This document shows, in pieces, positions 28,000 through 37,121 of a DNA stretch of 64,000 nucleotides. The first letter of the stretch is position 1. Each line of letters starts with the position of its first letter. The position numbers were made by a program, and so were the translations under genes. The notes beneath the pieces are model-generated. The model did not search any database, was not told the DNA's origin, and was given only the letters and a program-made list of their open reading frames with translations. The stretch is from DATKAS01 sp963773315 (GTDB taxonomy: Bacteria > Actinomycetota > Acidimicrobiia > Acidimicrobiales > DATKAS01): the NCBI GenBank assembly GCA_963773315.1, contig CAVZAF010000005.1:558001-622000 (forward strand), given 5' to 3'.

Positions 28000-30174
28000 A
28001 TGACCGTGACCGAAGCCCGCGCCGCCGCCAGCGAACAACCGCCGCCCAGCGACCACCACGAGCCGTGGCTCGCCCGCCTCGCTCGCTTCTCGGGTCGGCG
28101 ACGCCGAACCGTGATGCTCGGCTGGCTGGCGGTGATCCTGCTGGCGGCGCCGCTGGCCCTCACCCTGTCGAGCGTCGCTGTCGGGGGCGGGGTGGGAGGC
28201 GCAGGGATCGACCGCGCAGACGGTCCGCGACGAGCTGCGCCGCGACTTCCCCGCGGCCGGCGCCGAAGCCGCGGTCGTCGCCTACCACCAAGCGGACACC
28301 CATCGCGCAGAATCCGTCGGGTCTACGCTCGCTGGTCGCGTCGCTACGGGGAGCGCCCGGCGCGGCGTCGGTGGTCGACCCGCTGTCGTTGCCCGCCGAC
28401 GCGGGAATGATCTCCCCGGACGGTCACACCGCGTTGGTGCCCGTCGAGCTCGCCGCGACCAAGGACGCGGACCTGCCGAAGTCGGCCGGCAAGCTGATCG
28501 ATCACGTGAAGACCGTCGCGCTGCCCGCAGGAGCGACTGCGAAGGTCACCGGCGAGTGGGCCGTATGGAGCGACTTCAACGCGGAGAACGAGCACGCCCT
28601 GCACCTCGCCGAGCTCGTGTCCGGTCTACCCGACGCTCGTGTTGTTGTTCGTCGCGTTCGGTTCGGCCATCGCGGCGGGCATCCCTCTGCTGCTGGCGGT
28701 CGCCGGCATCTTCGTCGGGTGGGCGGCCCTGCACCTGCTCAACGGCGGCACGCCGTTGTCGGTGTGGTCGATGAACTTCTCGATGATGATCGGCCTCGCC
28801 GTCGGCATCGACTACAGCCTGTTCATCGTCTCCCGCTACCGAGAGGAACGCGAGGACGGCTACGGGCCACTCGACGCGATCGCGAACACGCTCAGTACCG
28901 CCGGCAAGGCGGTGTTCCTCTCGGCGCTGACCGTTGTGTTGTCGCTCGCCGCCGTGTTTCTGGTTCCGGTCATGGTGTTCCGTTCCATGGCGCTCGGGAT
29001 GATCCTCGCCGTGGTCGCGACCGCGGCGGCGTCACTGACCCTGCTGCCCGCAGTGCTCATCGCGCTCGGCGATCGCGTCCTGGTCGAGCAAAGACAAGGA
29101 TCCCGACCGGGGCGCCGAGGGCCGGTGGGCGCGCTGGACCGGGATGGCGCTGAAGCGGCCGGGCCGCACATTGGCCGCCGGGCTCGCGCTGTTGCTGCTG
29201 TTGGCCGGCCCCGCGCTCGGGATGCGGCTCGGCATGCCCGGCGCGCACGTCGTCGACAAGGGCGCGTCCAGTCGCGACGGATACGACATGGTCACCGCCG
29301 CGTTCGGGCCAGGCGCCGCCGCGCCGATCTTCATCACCGCCCCCGCCGCTGACGCATCGACAGTGATCGCTGCGGCTACCGCAGACGCGAACGTGGCCGA
29401 CGCCCGCATCGCCGCGCCAGCCGGCCGCGAACGGACGCGTCGCCATCCGCGTCACCCCCAAGACCGCGGTCGACGACCAGCAGACCTCGGACCTCGTCGG
29501 CCGCCTCCGCGGCCAGCTCCACACGAGCGTCCCCGGCGCGCTGGTCGGCGGTCCTGCGGCGCAGAACCATGACCTCACCGCCGCGCTCACCGGCACCGCG
29601 CCGCTCGCGGTGACTGTGATCATGATCGTCGCGTTCGTGCTGCTGCTGATCGTGTTCCGCAGCCTCACCATCGCGATCGTCGTCGCTCCTGCTGAACCTG
29701 CTCGGGGTCGCGGCCGCATTCGGGTTCGCCACCTTGGTGTTCCAGCACGGGTGGGGCGCCAGCCTGATCGGCCTCGACCCACAGGGCTTCGTCGACGCGT
29801 GGGCGCCGCTGTTCTTCTTCGCCCTGCTGTTCGGGCTGTCGATGGACTACCAGCTGTTCCTACTCGCCGCGATCAAGGAGCGTTACGAAGCCACCGGCGA
29901 CGCGCAGCTCGCGGTGCGCGAAGGCATCGCCCGCACCGGACGACCGATCACCAACGCCGCGCTCATCATGATCGTGGTCTTCATCGCCTTCGGCGTCACC
30001 GGACCGATCCCACCGACCGAGCTCGGCATCACCCTCGCCCTCGCCGTGCTGCTCGACGCCACCGTCATCCGCATGATGCTCGTCCCCTCCCTCCTCGGCC
30101 TGCTCGGCGAACGCAGCTGGTGGCTCCCCGCCTGGCTCGCCAGCCGCCTCCCCAACGTCCGCTTCTCTCACTGA
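28000..30174 (+). CDS. MMPL-family RND transporter (heavily frameshifted)
   Basis: Starts at ATG 28000 and after correction spans about 720 residues: a cytoplasmic N-terminus, TM1 (VMLGWLAVILLAAPLAL), a periplasmic domain, a block of membrane helices with GLAVGIDYSLFIVSRYREE, a second periplasmic domain and a second block with LFGLSMDYQLFLLAAIKER. The two Asp-Tyr pairs are the proton-relay signature of MMPL proteins. At least six single-base indels (about 28,190, 28,315, 28,625, 29,090, 29,430, 29,690) fragment it, most likely sequencing errors since every piece is conserved. It probably exports lipids or toxic compounds; control by the CsoR/CstR-type operator is the main functional hint. Confidence 0.85.
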
Positions 30175-30237
30175 ACCCCGGGGGTCCCCGATGACGTCCT
30201 TCGCCCGCTTCGTCACCTGCAAACGATGACCCCCCGC

Positions 30238-30253
30238 ATACCCTGGCCGGTAT
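30238..30253 (+). promoter_or_regulatory. Probable autoregulatory operator of the CsoR-type gene
   Basis: ATACCCTGGCCGGTAT: ATACC and GGTAT arms match the outer parts of the operators at 27946-27982. It lies 34 bases before the start of the repressor gene, as expected for autoregulation. Weaker inner G/C tract than the other two. Confidence 0.55.
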
Positions 30254-30286
30254 CGCCGAGGTCGGCCCACACGAAACGAGGACCGG

Positions 30287-30556
30287 ATGGAGCTGCCCGA
30301 TGAAGTGATCGACGACGTCCGCAACCGGCTCCACCGAGTCAGCGGCCAGCTCGCCGGCATCGAGCGCATGCTCGACAACGGCCGCGAGTGCAAGGACGTC
30401 GTCACCCAGATCAGCGCCGCCACCAAGGCTCTCGAACAGAGCCGGCTTCAAGCTCGTCTCCGCCGGGCTCACCTACTGCCTCGCCAACCCCGAAGAAGCC
30501 GAAGCGACTGGCTACCCCTCGACGTCGTCGAGAAGATGTTCATGAAGCTGGCCTGA
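30287..30556 (+). CDS. CsoR/CstR (DUF156) family repressor, with a compensated double frameshift
   Basis: Starts MELPDEVIDDVRNRLHRVSG and continues GIERMLDNGRECKDVVTQIS, the DUF156 helices with the first sensing Cys. Codons for about 24 residues are then read out of frame: one extra base near 30,440 and one missing base in a C run near 30,520. Corrected, they read GFKLVSAGLTYCLANPEEAE, giving the second Cys, and the frame returns to LDVVEKMFMKLA. The Cu(I)-ligand His that precedes the second Cys in CsoR (H-x3-C) is a Gly here, so a dithiol sensor such as persulfide-sensing CstR is more likely than a copper sensor (inference). Confidence 0.8.
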   Translation: MELPDEVIDDVRNRLHRVSGQLAGIERMLDNGRECKDVVTQISAATKALEQSRLQARLRRAHLLPRQPRRSRSDWLPLDVVEKMFMKLA

Positions 30557-30741
30557 CAGAGGACATCGACGCTGTCAGACGGCACAGAGCGCGCCGCGGT
30601 CCTCTGCGCCCGCCGATCCGCAGTCCCAGCCACCAATCAGGTTGTCCCCCTCGTGCGAACAGTCTCCAGTTGCCCATGCACTGAGGCGGTTGATCAATCG
30701 CGCTGCTGCTGGCCCGGCCGGGGCCCTAGCGTTCCCTTCCG

Positions 30742-31599
30742 ATGTTGTCCGCGCTTGCGTTCATCCCGAGTCCGGGATCGAACGCGATCCACATCGGTGG
30801 GCTGCAGTTGCGCGCCTACGGCCTGATGATCGCGACCGGCGTCGTCGCAGCGGTCTGGCTGGCCAACAAACGCTGGATCGCCGCGGGCGGCAGTCCCGAC
30901 GACATGTCGGCCATTGCCCTTGTCGCGGTGCCACTGGGTGTCGTCGGCGCACGGCTTTACCACGTGATGACCGACTGGCGTCGGTTCACCGATCAACCGA
31001 TCAAGGCTCTCTACATCTGGCAGGGCGGCCTCGGCATCTGGGGTGCGGTCGCGCTCGGCGCCGCGGGTGCGCTGTGGGTCGCGCACCGCCGCGGCATCCC
31101 GTATGGCCCGCTCGCCGATGCGTGCGCTCCCGCCATCCCTCTCGCGCAGGCGATCGGCCGCGTCGGTAACTGGTTCAATCAAGAGCTCTTCGGCAAGCCG
31201 ACCACGTTGCCTTGGGGATTGAAGATCGACCTCGCCCACCGGCCGCCGGGATTCGAGCAGTACGAGACGTTCCACCCGACGTTTCTCTACGAGGCACTGT
31301 GGTGCCTGTTCCTCTGCTTCGCGCTCATCTACATCGGCAAGCGCTTCGGTACCCGGTTGAAGGCCGGAAGCTTGTTCTGGATCTACGTCGCGGGGTACAC
31401 ATTCGTGCGCTTCTTCATCGAGCGCGTCCGCATCGACTTCGCGTCGAGGCTGTGGGGTCTGCGCATCAACGAGTGGGTCAGCGCAGCCGTGTTCCTCGGG
31501 TCGGTGGTGATCCTGGTGCTCCTGAACCTGCACGAGCCATCGGTGACGGAAGACGACGGTTCCGAGAACGTCGACGTCCACGCGCCCACTTCGCGGTAA
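30742..31599 (+). CDS. lgt: Prolipoprotein diacylglyceryl transferase
   Basis: 285 residues from ATG 30742, intact. Seven hydrophobic segments; GLQLRAYGLMIATGVVA with the conserved Tyr, the Lgt signature GRVGNWFNQELFG, and HPTFLYEALWCL and FFIERVRID near the end. It transfers a diacylglyceryl group from phosphatidylglycerol to the Cys of prolipoproteins in the cytoplasmic membrane. It follows the repressor gene by 185 bases but has no evident functional link to it. Lgt is normally a core gene; finding it inside the cassette array suggests a second, mobile copy, or that this array sits among core genes. Confidence 0.93.
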   Translation: MLSALAFIPSPGSNAIHIGGLQLRAYGLMIATGVVAAVWLANKRWIAAGGSPDDMSAIALVAVPLGVVGARLYHVMTDWRRFTDQPIKALYIWQGGLGIWGAVALGAAGALWVAHRRGIPYGPLADACAPAIPLAQAIGRVGNWFNQELFGKPTTLPWGLKIDLAHRPPGFEQYETFHPTFLYEALWCLFLCFALIYIGKRFGTRLKAGSLFWIYVAGYTFVRFFIERVRIDFASRLWGLRINEWVSAAVFLGSVVILVLLNLHEPSVTEDDGSENVDVHAPTSR

Positions 31600-31608
31600 C
31601 CGCCCCCG

Positions 31609-31790
31609 GTACCAGCGCAGCCTCGCCAGCGGCGAAGCCTTGAGCCTTGCGATCCGCAATGCCCTCTTCGAAGAAGGCCGCAACATCGCCGATCCCGAGG
31701 TTCTCGCTGACATCGCGAGGCGCCACGGCGTGCCCCCAGCGGGGGAAGCACACCAGCGGTGCGCGTTCGAGGACATGCGCGAAGGCCAGG
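31609..31790 (+). pseudogene. Duplicated internal fragment of the DsbA-type gene
   Basis: 182 bases aligned without a gap to 26531-26712 of the complete gene, including the segment for SLASGEALSLAIR and FEEGRNIADP. A scatter of substitutions distinguishes them, so the duplication is not recent, yet the reading frame is kept. It starts immediately after the lgt stop and ends at the conserved left flank of repeat copy 7. Neither the active site nor the C-terminus is included. Confidence 0.85.
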
Positions 31791-31839
31791 GCCGATCAAT
31801 CCGATCAATGCGGCGGTGCGTCAACGACTCCGTCCGCGG

Positions 31840-31857
31840 TAGTTGCGGACACAACTA
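31840..31857 (+). repeat. Perfect 6-6-6 dyad TAGTTG-N6-CAACTA (copy 7 flank)
   Basis: Same dyad and same spacer (CGGACA) as at 23821-23838, 130 bases before the core of copy 7. The flanking 200 bases are also shared with the copy 5 region, from about 31,795 onward. Confidence 0.75.
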
Positions 31858-31916
31858 GAAGACGTGGGCAGGCGCTCAGCGCTCGCGGCGTCGGCCTTCC
31901 CGACGACGGTCGGGAA

Positions 31917-32110
31917 CGAGAGTTATCCGCTCCTCGAGCGCTGTGCTCAAGCGAGCTTCGACGGCGCCACATTGTTCCGCAGGTCAGCGCCCCTGGGAGG
32001 ATTCGAACCTCCGACCTTCGGATTAGAAGGCCTCTTGGCCTGAGCGCTGTTCTCAACGGGAAGTTCGCAGGTCGCTCGTGAGCGACACGGCGCGAGTTAT
32101 CCGTTGTCTT
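31917..32110 (+). repeat. Array repeat copy 7 (type-1 core, left-arm family B)
   Basis: Left arm from 31917 (GAGTTATCCGCTCCTC then GAGCGCTGTGCTCAAG), core 31987-32032, right arm to 32110 with CTGAGCGCTGTTCTCAAC and CGAGTTATCCGTTGTC. Left side closely resembles copy 5; right side has the GTTCGCAGGTC variant of copies 4 and 6, so arms are mixed between copies. Confidence 0.92.
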
Positions 32111-32320
32111 GGAAAGCTGGTGTCGGGGTTACCAGCGACGCTGAACGGACAGATCTCGGACGACCCAACCCACACCACCCTCTCAGGACGCTGTCCACAT
32201 CTCTTCGTTGAGACACGCGAAACCCATCTCCGAGACAGCGCTAGCTCGACTCGCATCGGTCGTCCCGACGGACGAGTGCTCAAGCTTCAAGCGGCGGCCG
32301 TACGGCGCGCGCATCCTGAG

Positions 32321-33076
32321 TCACCCGGCGACAACGACCGGGATGGCCGCGAAGTCGCCCGGATCGGTCTCCAGGCCGGTGCCGCCACGCACGAGCAACG
32401 TGACGACCGTTCCGGGAGCGGCGCCAGAGAGGTCGAGGGTCACCGTCCAGGGCAAGGGCTGCTCTGCGGAGCCCCCTTGCGTGATCTCACGGTCGAGCTC
32501 GGCGCCTCCCTGCTCGGCTACGAACGCCCGGACGACGACGTTGGCTTCGAAGCCACGGCCCACTCCTTGCACGGTCAGCGGTCCAGGCGTGATCTCGGCG
32601 CCGGACACTGGGCTGGCGATCGCCTCGCTCGGGTTGACGGCTGCGATGACGAACCAGCCGTCATGTGAACCGAGCTGACGAAGCAAGAGCGTGCTCCGGA
32701 CTACCGGCGTACCCGGTCCTCCCGGTCCCTTCGAGTACACATCCATCTCGCCACTTCGGGAGTCGCCCTGCTGGAACTCTCCGAGTGCCGGTGGCACGCC
32801 GAGCACAGCCTGGACGAAGTCGGCTGCCGCCGCCTCGGGCGTCTCGAACACCACGCCGGAGGCGGGCCAGATCGCGGGCTGCGAGGTGGGGACCGAGACC
32901 GTCGCGCTGCTGGCTGGCACGGCGGTCGAGGTAGTCATCGCAGACTGGGTGGTGCTCGGCGCCTCGGTCGTCGTGATCACCGTCGCGCTGGCGCCCGCGC
33001 TCGTGCCGCTGTCATCACCACACGAGCTCAGGACTGCCACCGTGATGAGCAGCAGGGCTGTTCCTATGCAGCGCAT
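32321..33076 (-). CDS. Secreted lipoprotein with Ser/Thr-rich linker and Gmad2-like domain
   Basis: 251 residues from ATG 33076. The N-terminus is a lipoprotein signal peptide with lipobox VLSSC at about residue 19, so the protein should be lipid-anchored on the outer face of the membrane after Lgt processing. A Thr/Ser-rich linker (residues 25-75) precedes two beta-rich segments. The C-terminal one (SGAEITPGPLTVQGVGRGFE) resembles the Gmad2 immunoglobulin-like fold seen in actinobacterial lipoproteins and sporulation-associated proteins. Exact function unknown; likely ligand binding at the surface. Confidence 0.82.
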   Translation of the reverse strand: MRCIGTALLLITVAVLSSCGDDSGTSAGASATVITTTEAPSTTQSAMTTSTAVPASSATVSVPTSQPAIWPASGVVFETPEAAAADFVQAVLGVPPALGEFQQGDSRSGEMDVYSKGPGGPGTPVVRSTLLLRQLGSHDGWFVIAAVNPSEAIASPVSGAEITPGPLTVQGVGRGFEANVVVRAFVAEQGGAELDREITQGGSAEQPLPWTVTLDLSGAAPGTVVTLLVRGGTGLETDPGDFAAIPVVVAG

Positions 33077-33421
33077 GAGCCCTCCACCGCCGCTGCCGTC
33101 TTCGCTCAATCGCACGCGGCCACAGCACCTTGCGCTCGACAGCGCGCGACATCCAGAGGCCAAGGTCCCTGCGTGAATCACCGGCTCGGACCCGTGGCTC
33201 GACAGGCGCGGCGTCCCACGTCACGAGAGGGGTCGATCGCCTCTATCGTCGTGCGAGCCAAGACCGACCGCGCCAGTCGCCCTTCACGCATCGTCCCGAC
33301 GATCCCCGCGAGTCGGGTCGCCACCATTCAATCCGTGCCTTGCTCAGGTGGCGAGAACACCGCGGGAGCGGAGACAGGCGACTCGAACGCGGCTACCTGT
33401 GCCGAGTTGGCTCCCTCAAGC
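33077..33421. other. Intergenic stretch, no supported gene
   Basis: 345 bases between the lipoprotein gene start and the 3' end of the PhyH gene. Plus-strand open frames here are antisense or non-coding in character. No convincing regulatory element seen. Confidence 0.4.
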
Positions 33422-34156
33422 TCAGAGCGTCGCTTCCCCGGCCACCATCCACGAGTGAGGGTCGTCGAGCACGGAGCGCCCACCTTCGACGTCCATCATC
33501 TGGACGTGTGGGCTGCAGTACCGCGCGTAGAAGGCGGTGCGCGGCGCGTCAGTCGAGTTCGGTCCCGACCCGTGCAGCGTGAGCCCGGTGAACGCGATCG
33601 CTTCCCCGGCGGCGAGCTCGACCGAGACGAGCTCGTCTGAAGTCGCAACCTCGCGCAGCACGGGATTGATCTCGGCGGTGGCGTGCGCGACGAGTCCGCG
33701 GCGATGCGATCCCGGGATCACCTGGAGACAGCCGTTCTTGATCGTCGTGTCCGTGAGGGCGAACCAGACGGTGATGTCGTCCGGCGGTTCGAGTAGGCCG
33801 TACCCGCTGTCCTGATGCACAGGGATGTCGCTGTGAGTGTCGGCCTTGTCGGGCAGCTTGGTGAGGAACTGGTTGTGGGTCAGGCACACGTTCGGCCCGA
33901 GCAGCTGGACGACATGCGCGAGCTGCGGACCCTGGGTGCAGATGCGGCGGACGGCAGTTGACCGGTCGCAGAGCTGCACCGACACGAGCAACGTCCGGTT
34001 GTCTCGGGTGCCGTACCCGCGCGTCGGCCGGAACCGTGCCTCGGCCTCGAGCAGTTCCCCGACGTCGACATCGGACAGGACACGGCCGAGCACGACATAG
34101 CCGTCTCGCCGGTACTGCTCGACCTGACCAGCGCTGAGCGGCGTCGAAGGTGACAT
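33422..34156 (-). CDS. Phytanoyl-CoA dioxygenase (PhyH) family protein
   Basis: 244 residues from ATG 34156, intact. It begins with the family pattern VEQYRRDGYVVLGRVLS. The Fe(II) facial triad is visible as HQD (within DIPVHQDSGYG) and the downstream His in TLHGSGPN, with the 2-oxoglutarate-binding Arg in DAPRTAFYARY. PhyH proteins hydroxylate or otherwise oxidise small molecules using O2 and 2-oxoglutarate; many act in secondary metabolism, so the substrate cannot be named. Paired with the lipoprotein gene in one 2.2-kb cassette. Confidence 0.9.
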   Translation of the reverse strand: MSPSTPLSAGQVEQYRRDGYVVLGRVLSDVDVGELLEAEARFRPTRGYGTRDNRTLLVSVQLCDRSTAVRRICTQGPQLAHVVQLLGPNVCLTHNQFLTKLPDKADTHSDIPVHQDSGYGLLEPPDDITVWFALTDTTIKNGCLQVIPGSHRRGLVAHATAEINPVLREVATSDELVSVELAAGEAIAFTGLTLHGSGPNSTDAPRTAFYARYCSPHVQMMDVEGGRSVLDDPHSWMVAGEATL

Positions 34157-34341
34157 CGCTCCACTCTTGCCTCAGGCGGCCTCGTGCTCAATGCCGATAC
34201 GGACTTGGCATGTCGCCGGGCACGGCGCTGCTCACGACCTTCAAGATCGACCCGAGTAGGGCCGGTGGCGCGCCTCGGCGCTTCACGCGTGCCAGAGGGG
34301 GCACGGATCAACGGAACGCTTCGCAGTGTGAGCGACACAGC

Positions 34342-34533
34342 GCGAGTAATCCGGTCGTCTTGCGTTGTGCACGCCCGACACACAACGGGAGCCGAACATC
34401 TCGGCACGTCGGCGCCCCCGGCAGGATTCGAACCTGCGACCCGCGGATTAAAAGGCCTAGAGCACTCAGCGCTGTGCTCAACAGGAAGATCCCACGTCAC
34501 TCACGAGCGACACGACGCGAGTTATCCGTTGTC
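34342..34533 (+). repeat. Array repeat copy 8 (type-2 core with CTTTTAA loop)
   Basis: Left arm 34342-34374 is degenerate (CGAGTAATCCGGTCGTC, then TTGCGTTGTGCACG for Y). It is preceded by GTGAGCGACACAGCG, which belongs to the right-arm end, so the left X and right X share upstream context. Core 34412-34457 has TTAAAAGG in place of TTAGAAGG: the anticodon loop would be CTTTTAA (UUU, Lys). Right arm ends 34533. Confidence 0.9.
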
Positions 34534-34545
34534 GTGTGGAAGCGG

Positions 34546-35990
34546 CTACGCCCGGCCCGCGATTCGTTCGAGTTCACGTCGGAACTCGGCGGCGTTCATC
34601 GCTTGACCGCGTTCGAACTCGGGTTGTGTCGCCGCGGTGACGAACCCGTCCAGCGGGCCGCCGGCCATGATCTCCGCCTTCTGCCGGGGTAGCAGGAGGT
34701 CATCGAGATGCGCAGAGAGATAGCCGGCCGCCGTCGCCGCGTCTTGACTGCGGTTGTCGCGGTCCGCCTTCATCATCAGGCCAAGCACGGCATAGCCCAT
34801 TGCGGCGGGATACTCGGCCGTCAGATCGAGGGCCCGGTTCGCGATCTCCGAGACGTCGCTTGGAAGTGCGGGGTGGGTCACGATGCCGGACGCGAGCAGC
34901 AGGTGCTCGCTCGCCACGTTGGACGACATGCGGTTCTGCGTCCCGTCGGCGATGTCGAGCGCCTCCATGAGGAGGTCGACCGCGTCGGGGGCTCGGTCGC
35001 GGACGATCGAGGCGATCGCCACTTGCGTGCGAGCCAGGGTTCGGAGCGTTGGCGTGCCGAGTGCGTCGGCATCGGCGATCAGCTGCTTCGGGTCGACCCA
35101 GGAGCGTTGGCCGTGCGCCTCGCCGCCGACGTGCAGGCATTGCAGGAGGATGCGGTTCTCGGGCAAGGACACACGCGCCAGCGCGTCGTCAAGCAGCGCG
35201 GACACCTCGTCCGCCCGACCCTCCTGGTACGCCAACGTGGACGCCTTGGCGCCGAGCGCCGAGGTCCAGCCGGTTTCGCTGAGCGGACGGCGCAGTGCTT
35301 CGTCACTTGCCCGTTCCGACTCGTGGGTCCGCCCGACCTGCCACGCGAGGTTGGCGATCACGAGATACACGTAACCGGCGCTCGGATGGTCGGGAGCTCC
35401 GGGAAGATCCACCACCTGGCGGTCCCAGTCGAGGAGTTCGAAACGCTGGAGATGCATGAGCGGCGACATCGACGCGACGAGCCGGACACCGAGATCGGCG
35501 TCGCCGAGGTGGAGCGCGAACGTCACCGCAGTACGCAGGTTGTCGAACTCGGCAATGCCGCGGGGCAGGTACACCGTCTCGTCCACCGAGGCATAGATGT
35601 CGCCGAGATGATCCGCGTACCACTCGGCGTGACGCCGAGCGACAGTGTCGGTCTCGCCGGCGTCGGCAAGTCTCTCGAGCCCGTAGTGCTTCAACGTCTC
35701 GAGAAGCCGGAAGCGTGTCTCGTCGCCGCTGACGTCGGCTACGACCAACGATCGGCGCGCAAGTTCGTCGAGCCCTGCGGAGAGCTGTCCCGCGCTCACA
35801 CCTTCGAGGTTTGCAACCTCAACTGCTGTCGCTCGTGAGAACGAGCCAGCGAAGACTCCCAAGCGCCGGAACAGACGCCGTTGGTCCGGCTCGAGCACGT
35901 CGTGGCTCCATCGACCATCGCCGCAAGCGCACGGTGGCGCGACTGCGGACTGTTCGTCGAGCGGCTGCAGCGGCCAGAGGTGCTCTCGAT
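34546..35990 (-). pseudogene. C-terminal part of a STAND/AfsR-like ATPase regulator, N-terminally truncated
   Basis: The frame from 35898 to 34546 encodes LEPDQRRLFRRLGVFAGSFS, the winged-helix that follows the NB-ARC ATPase in AfsR/LuxR-type regulators, then FRLLETLKHYGLERLADAGE and a long TPR-like helical region to AEFRRELERIAGRA. One frame change near 35,920 connects it to a short upstream stretch (RHRALAAMVD) that is also family-like. The Walker A and B domain (some 300 residues) is missing: coding on this strand ends about 36,000 where an unrelated plus-strand gene fragment begins. As it stands it cannot bind ATP in the family manner. Confidence 0.8.
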
Positions 35991-36011
35991 CGACCGCCGG
36001 GTGCGCAGTCT

Positions 36012-36555
36012 TGGTGGCTCCTCGTCGTCGCAGTTCGATGGTGCTGGCACGGCGATCTCCGGCGCGCCGACGACGTCCTCGGGCGGCGGTGGCGGTGGTG
36101 GCGGTGGCGGCGGTGGCGGTGGCGGTGGCGTGACGACGGTCGCGCCAACGACAACGGTCGCGCCAACGACAACGGTCGCGCCAACGACAACGCTGGCCAC
36201 GGGTGGGATCGAGTTCAGCTCAGCCGTCGGGGTGCGGAGCGGCACGACCTGGACCGCTCAGTCGGCGCTCGCGGCGAACTCGACGAGTGGGCAAACCGTC
36301 CCCGGCGCCGTAGTGACGCTCAAGGTGAGGCGCTCCCAACAGCAGACGAGCAGCGGAAGCAGCTCGATCTGGGTCGAGCAGACCGTGACCCTCACGGCGA
36401 ACGCCTCTGGTCAGGTGAGCTACAACGCAGGGCCGTACAAGCGGTCAGGCAAGGACAGCGTGTCGCAGGTGCAGTTCGTGGTCATGAATGTGCAGATGCC
36501 CCCCACCTACACCTGGGACGGGACCGCTCCCAGCGCCACGGTCGACAAGGTCTGA
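36012..36555 (+). pseudogene. C-terminal fragment of a secreted protein with poly-Gly and VAPTTT repeats
   Basis: The authentic part begins near SSSQFDGAGTAISG and runs through an uninterrupted run of 16 glycines, then VTT and three VAPTTT repeats (36135-36190), then a beta-sandwich-like domain (GIEFSSAVGVRSGTTWTAQS to PTYTWDGTAPSATVDKV). Linkers of this kind join domains in exported actinobacterial proteins. The open frame extends 45 codons further upstream, but that part is antisense to the ATPase regulator fragment, so the true N-terminus with signal peptide has been lost at the joint near 36,000. Confidence 0.6.
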
Positions 36556-37121
36556 CCGACAGCGCAGACCTACGTCTGTTCGGAGCTCGCGTCGAGTACT
36601 CCGTTGCTGCCGTCGATCGCCAAGTTAGGCCGGTTCGAGTCCACAACGGGTCGGCTTGCACCGGCGAGTGCGAGGTGCGAGGAGACGATCCTGCTGGGTT
36701 GGCGGTCCACATCGCCGCTCGTGTCTGCTGGGCTCCCCCGATGAAGTCCTCGCCACGTCCATCGTCGGCGCCCTCGTTGTCGGTTCAGGACTGGGGTTCG
36801 AAGACCGGCGACTCGAGTGCTGAAGATCGAAGAGCCCTGGACACTCCTCGCTGCCATCGACGACACGTGACACTGTTCCCTAGATCTGCACCGATCTGCC
36901 GACGCGTTCGCGTGTGCGCGACCCCACACGGCGACGCTGATGCACGTCGGTGGGTAGCCAGTGGCAATCATCCGGTGAACTCGCGAGCCGTTCGCGAGTG
37001 TCTGCCGATGTCATCTGAGGGATGTCTCCGGCACCGCGAGCGGTCGCCATCACGTGAACACCCTCGGGTGCTGGTGGAGACCGTCGATAACGGGCAATCT
37101 GGCGCGTCAAGGATTCGCGTG
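36556..37121. other. Intergenic stretch, no supported gene
   Basis: 566 bases. A plus-strand frame near 36,735-36,800 reads DEVLATSIVGALVVGSG, hydrophobic and possibly the relic of a gene, but too short to name. Long plus-strand frames across the region carry Arg-rich, low-information sequence. No RNA gene seen. Confidence 0.4.

Noticed and set aside
35811..37121. Long plus-strand frame running into the methyltransferase gene
   Set aside because: Low-information Arg-rich translation; the real methyltransferase begins at ATG 37122.
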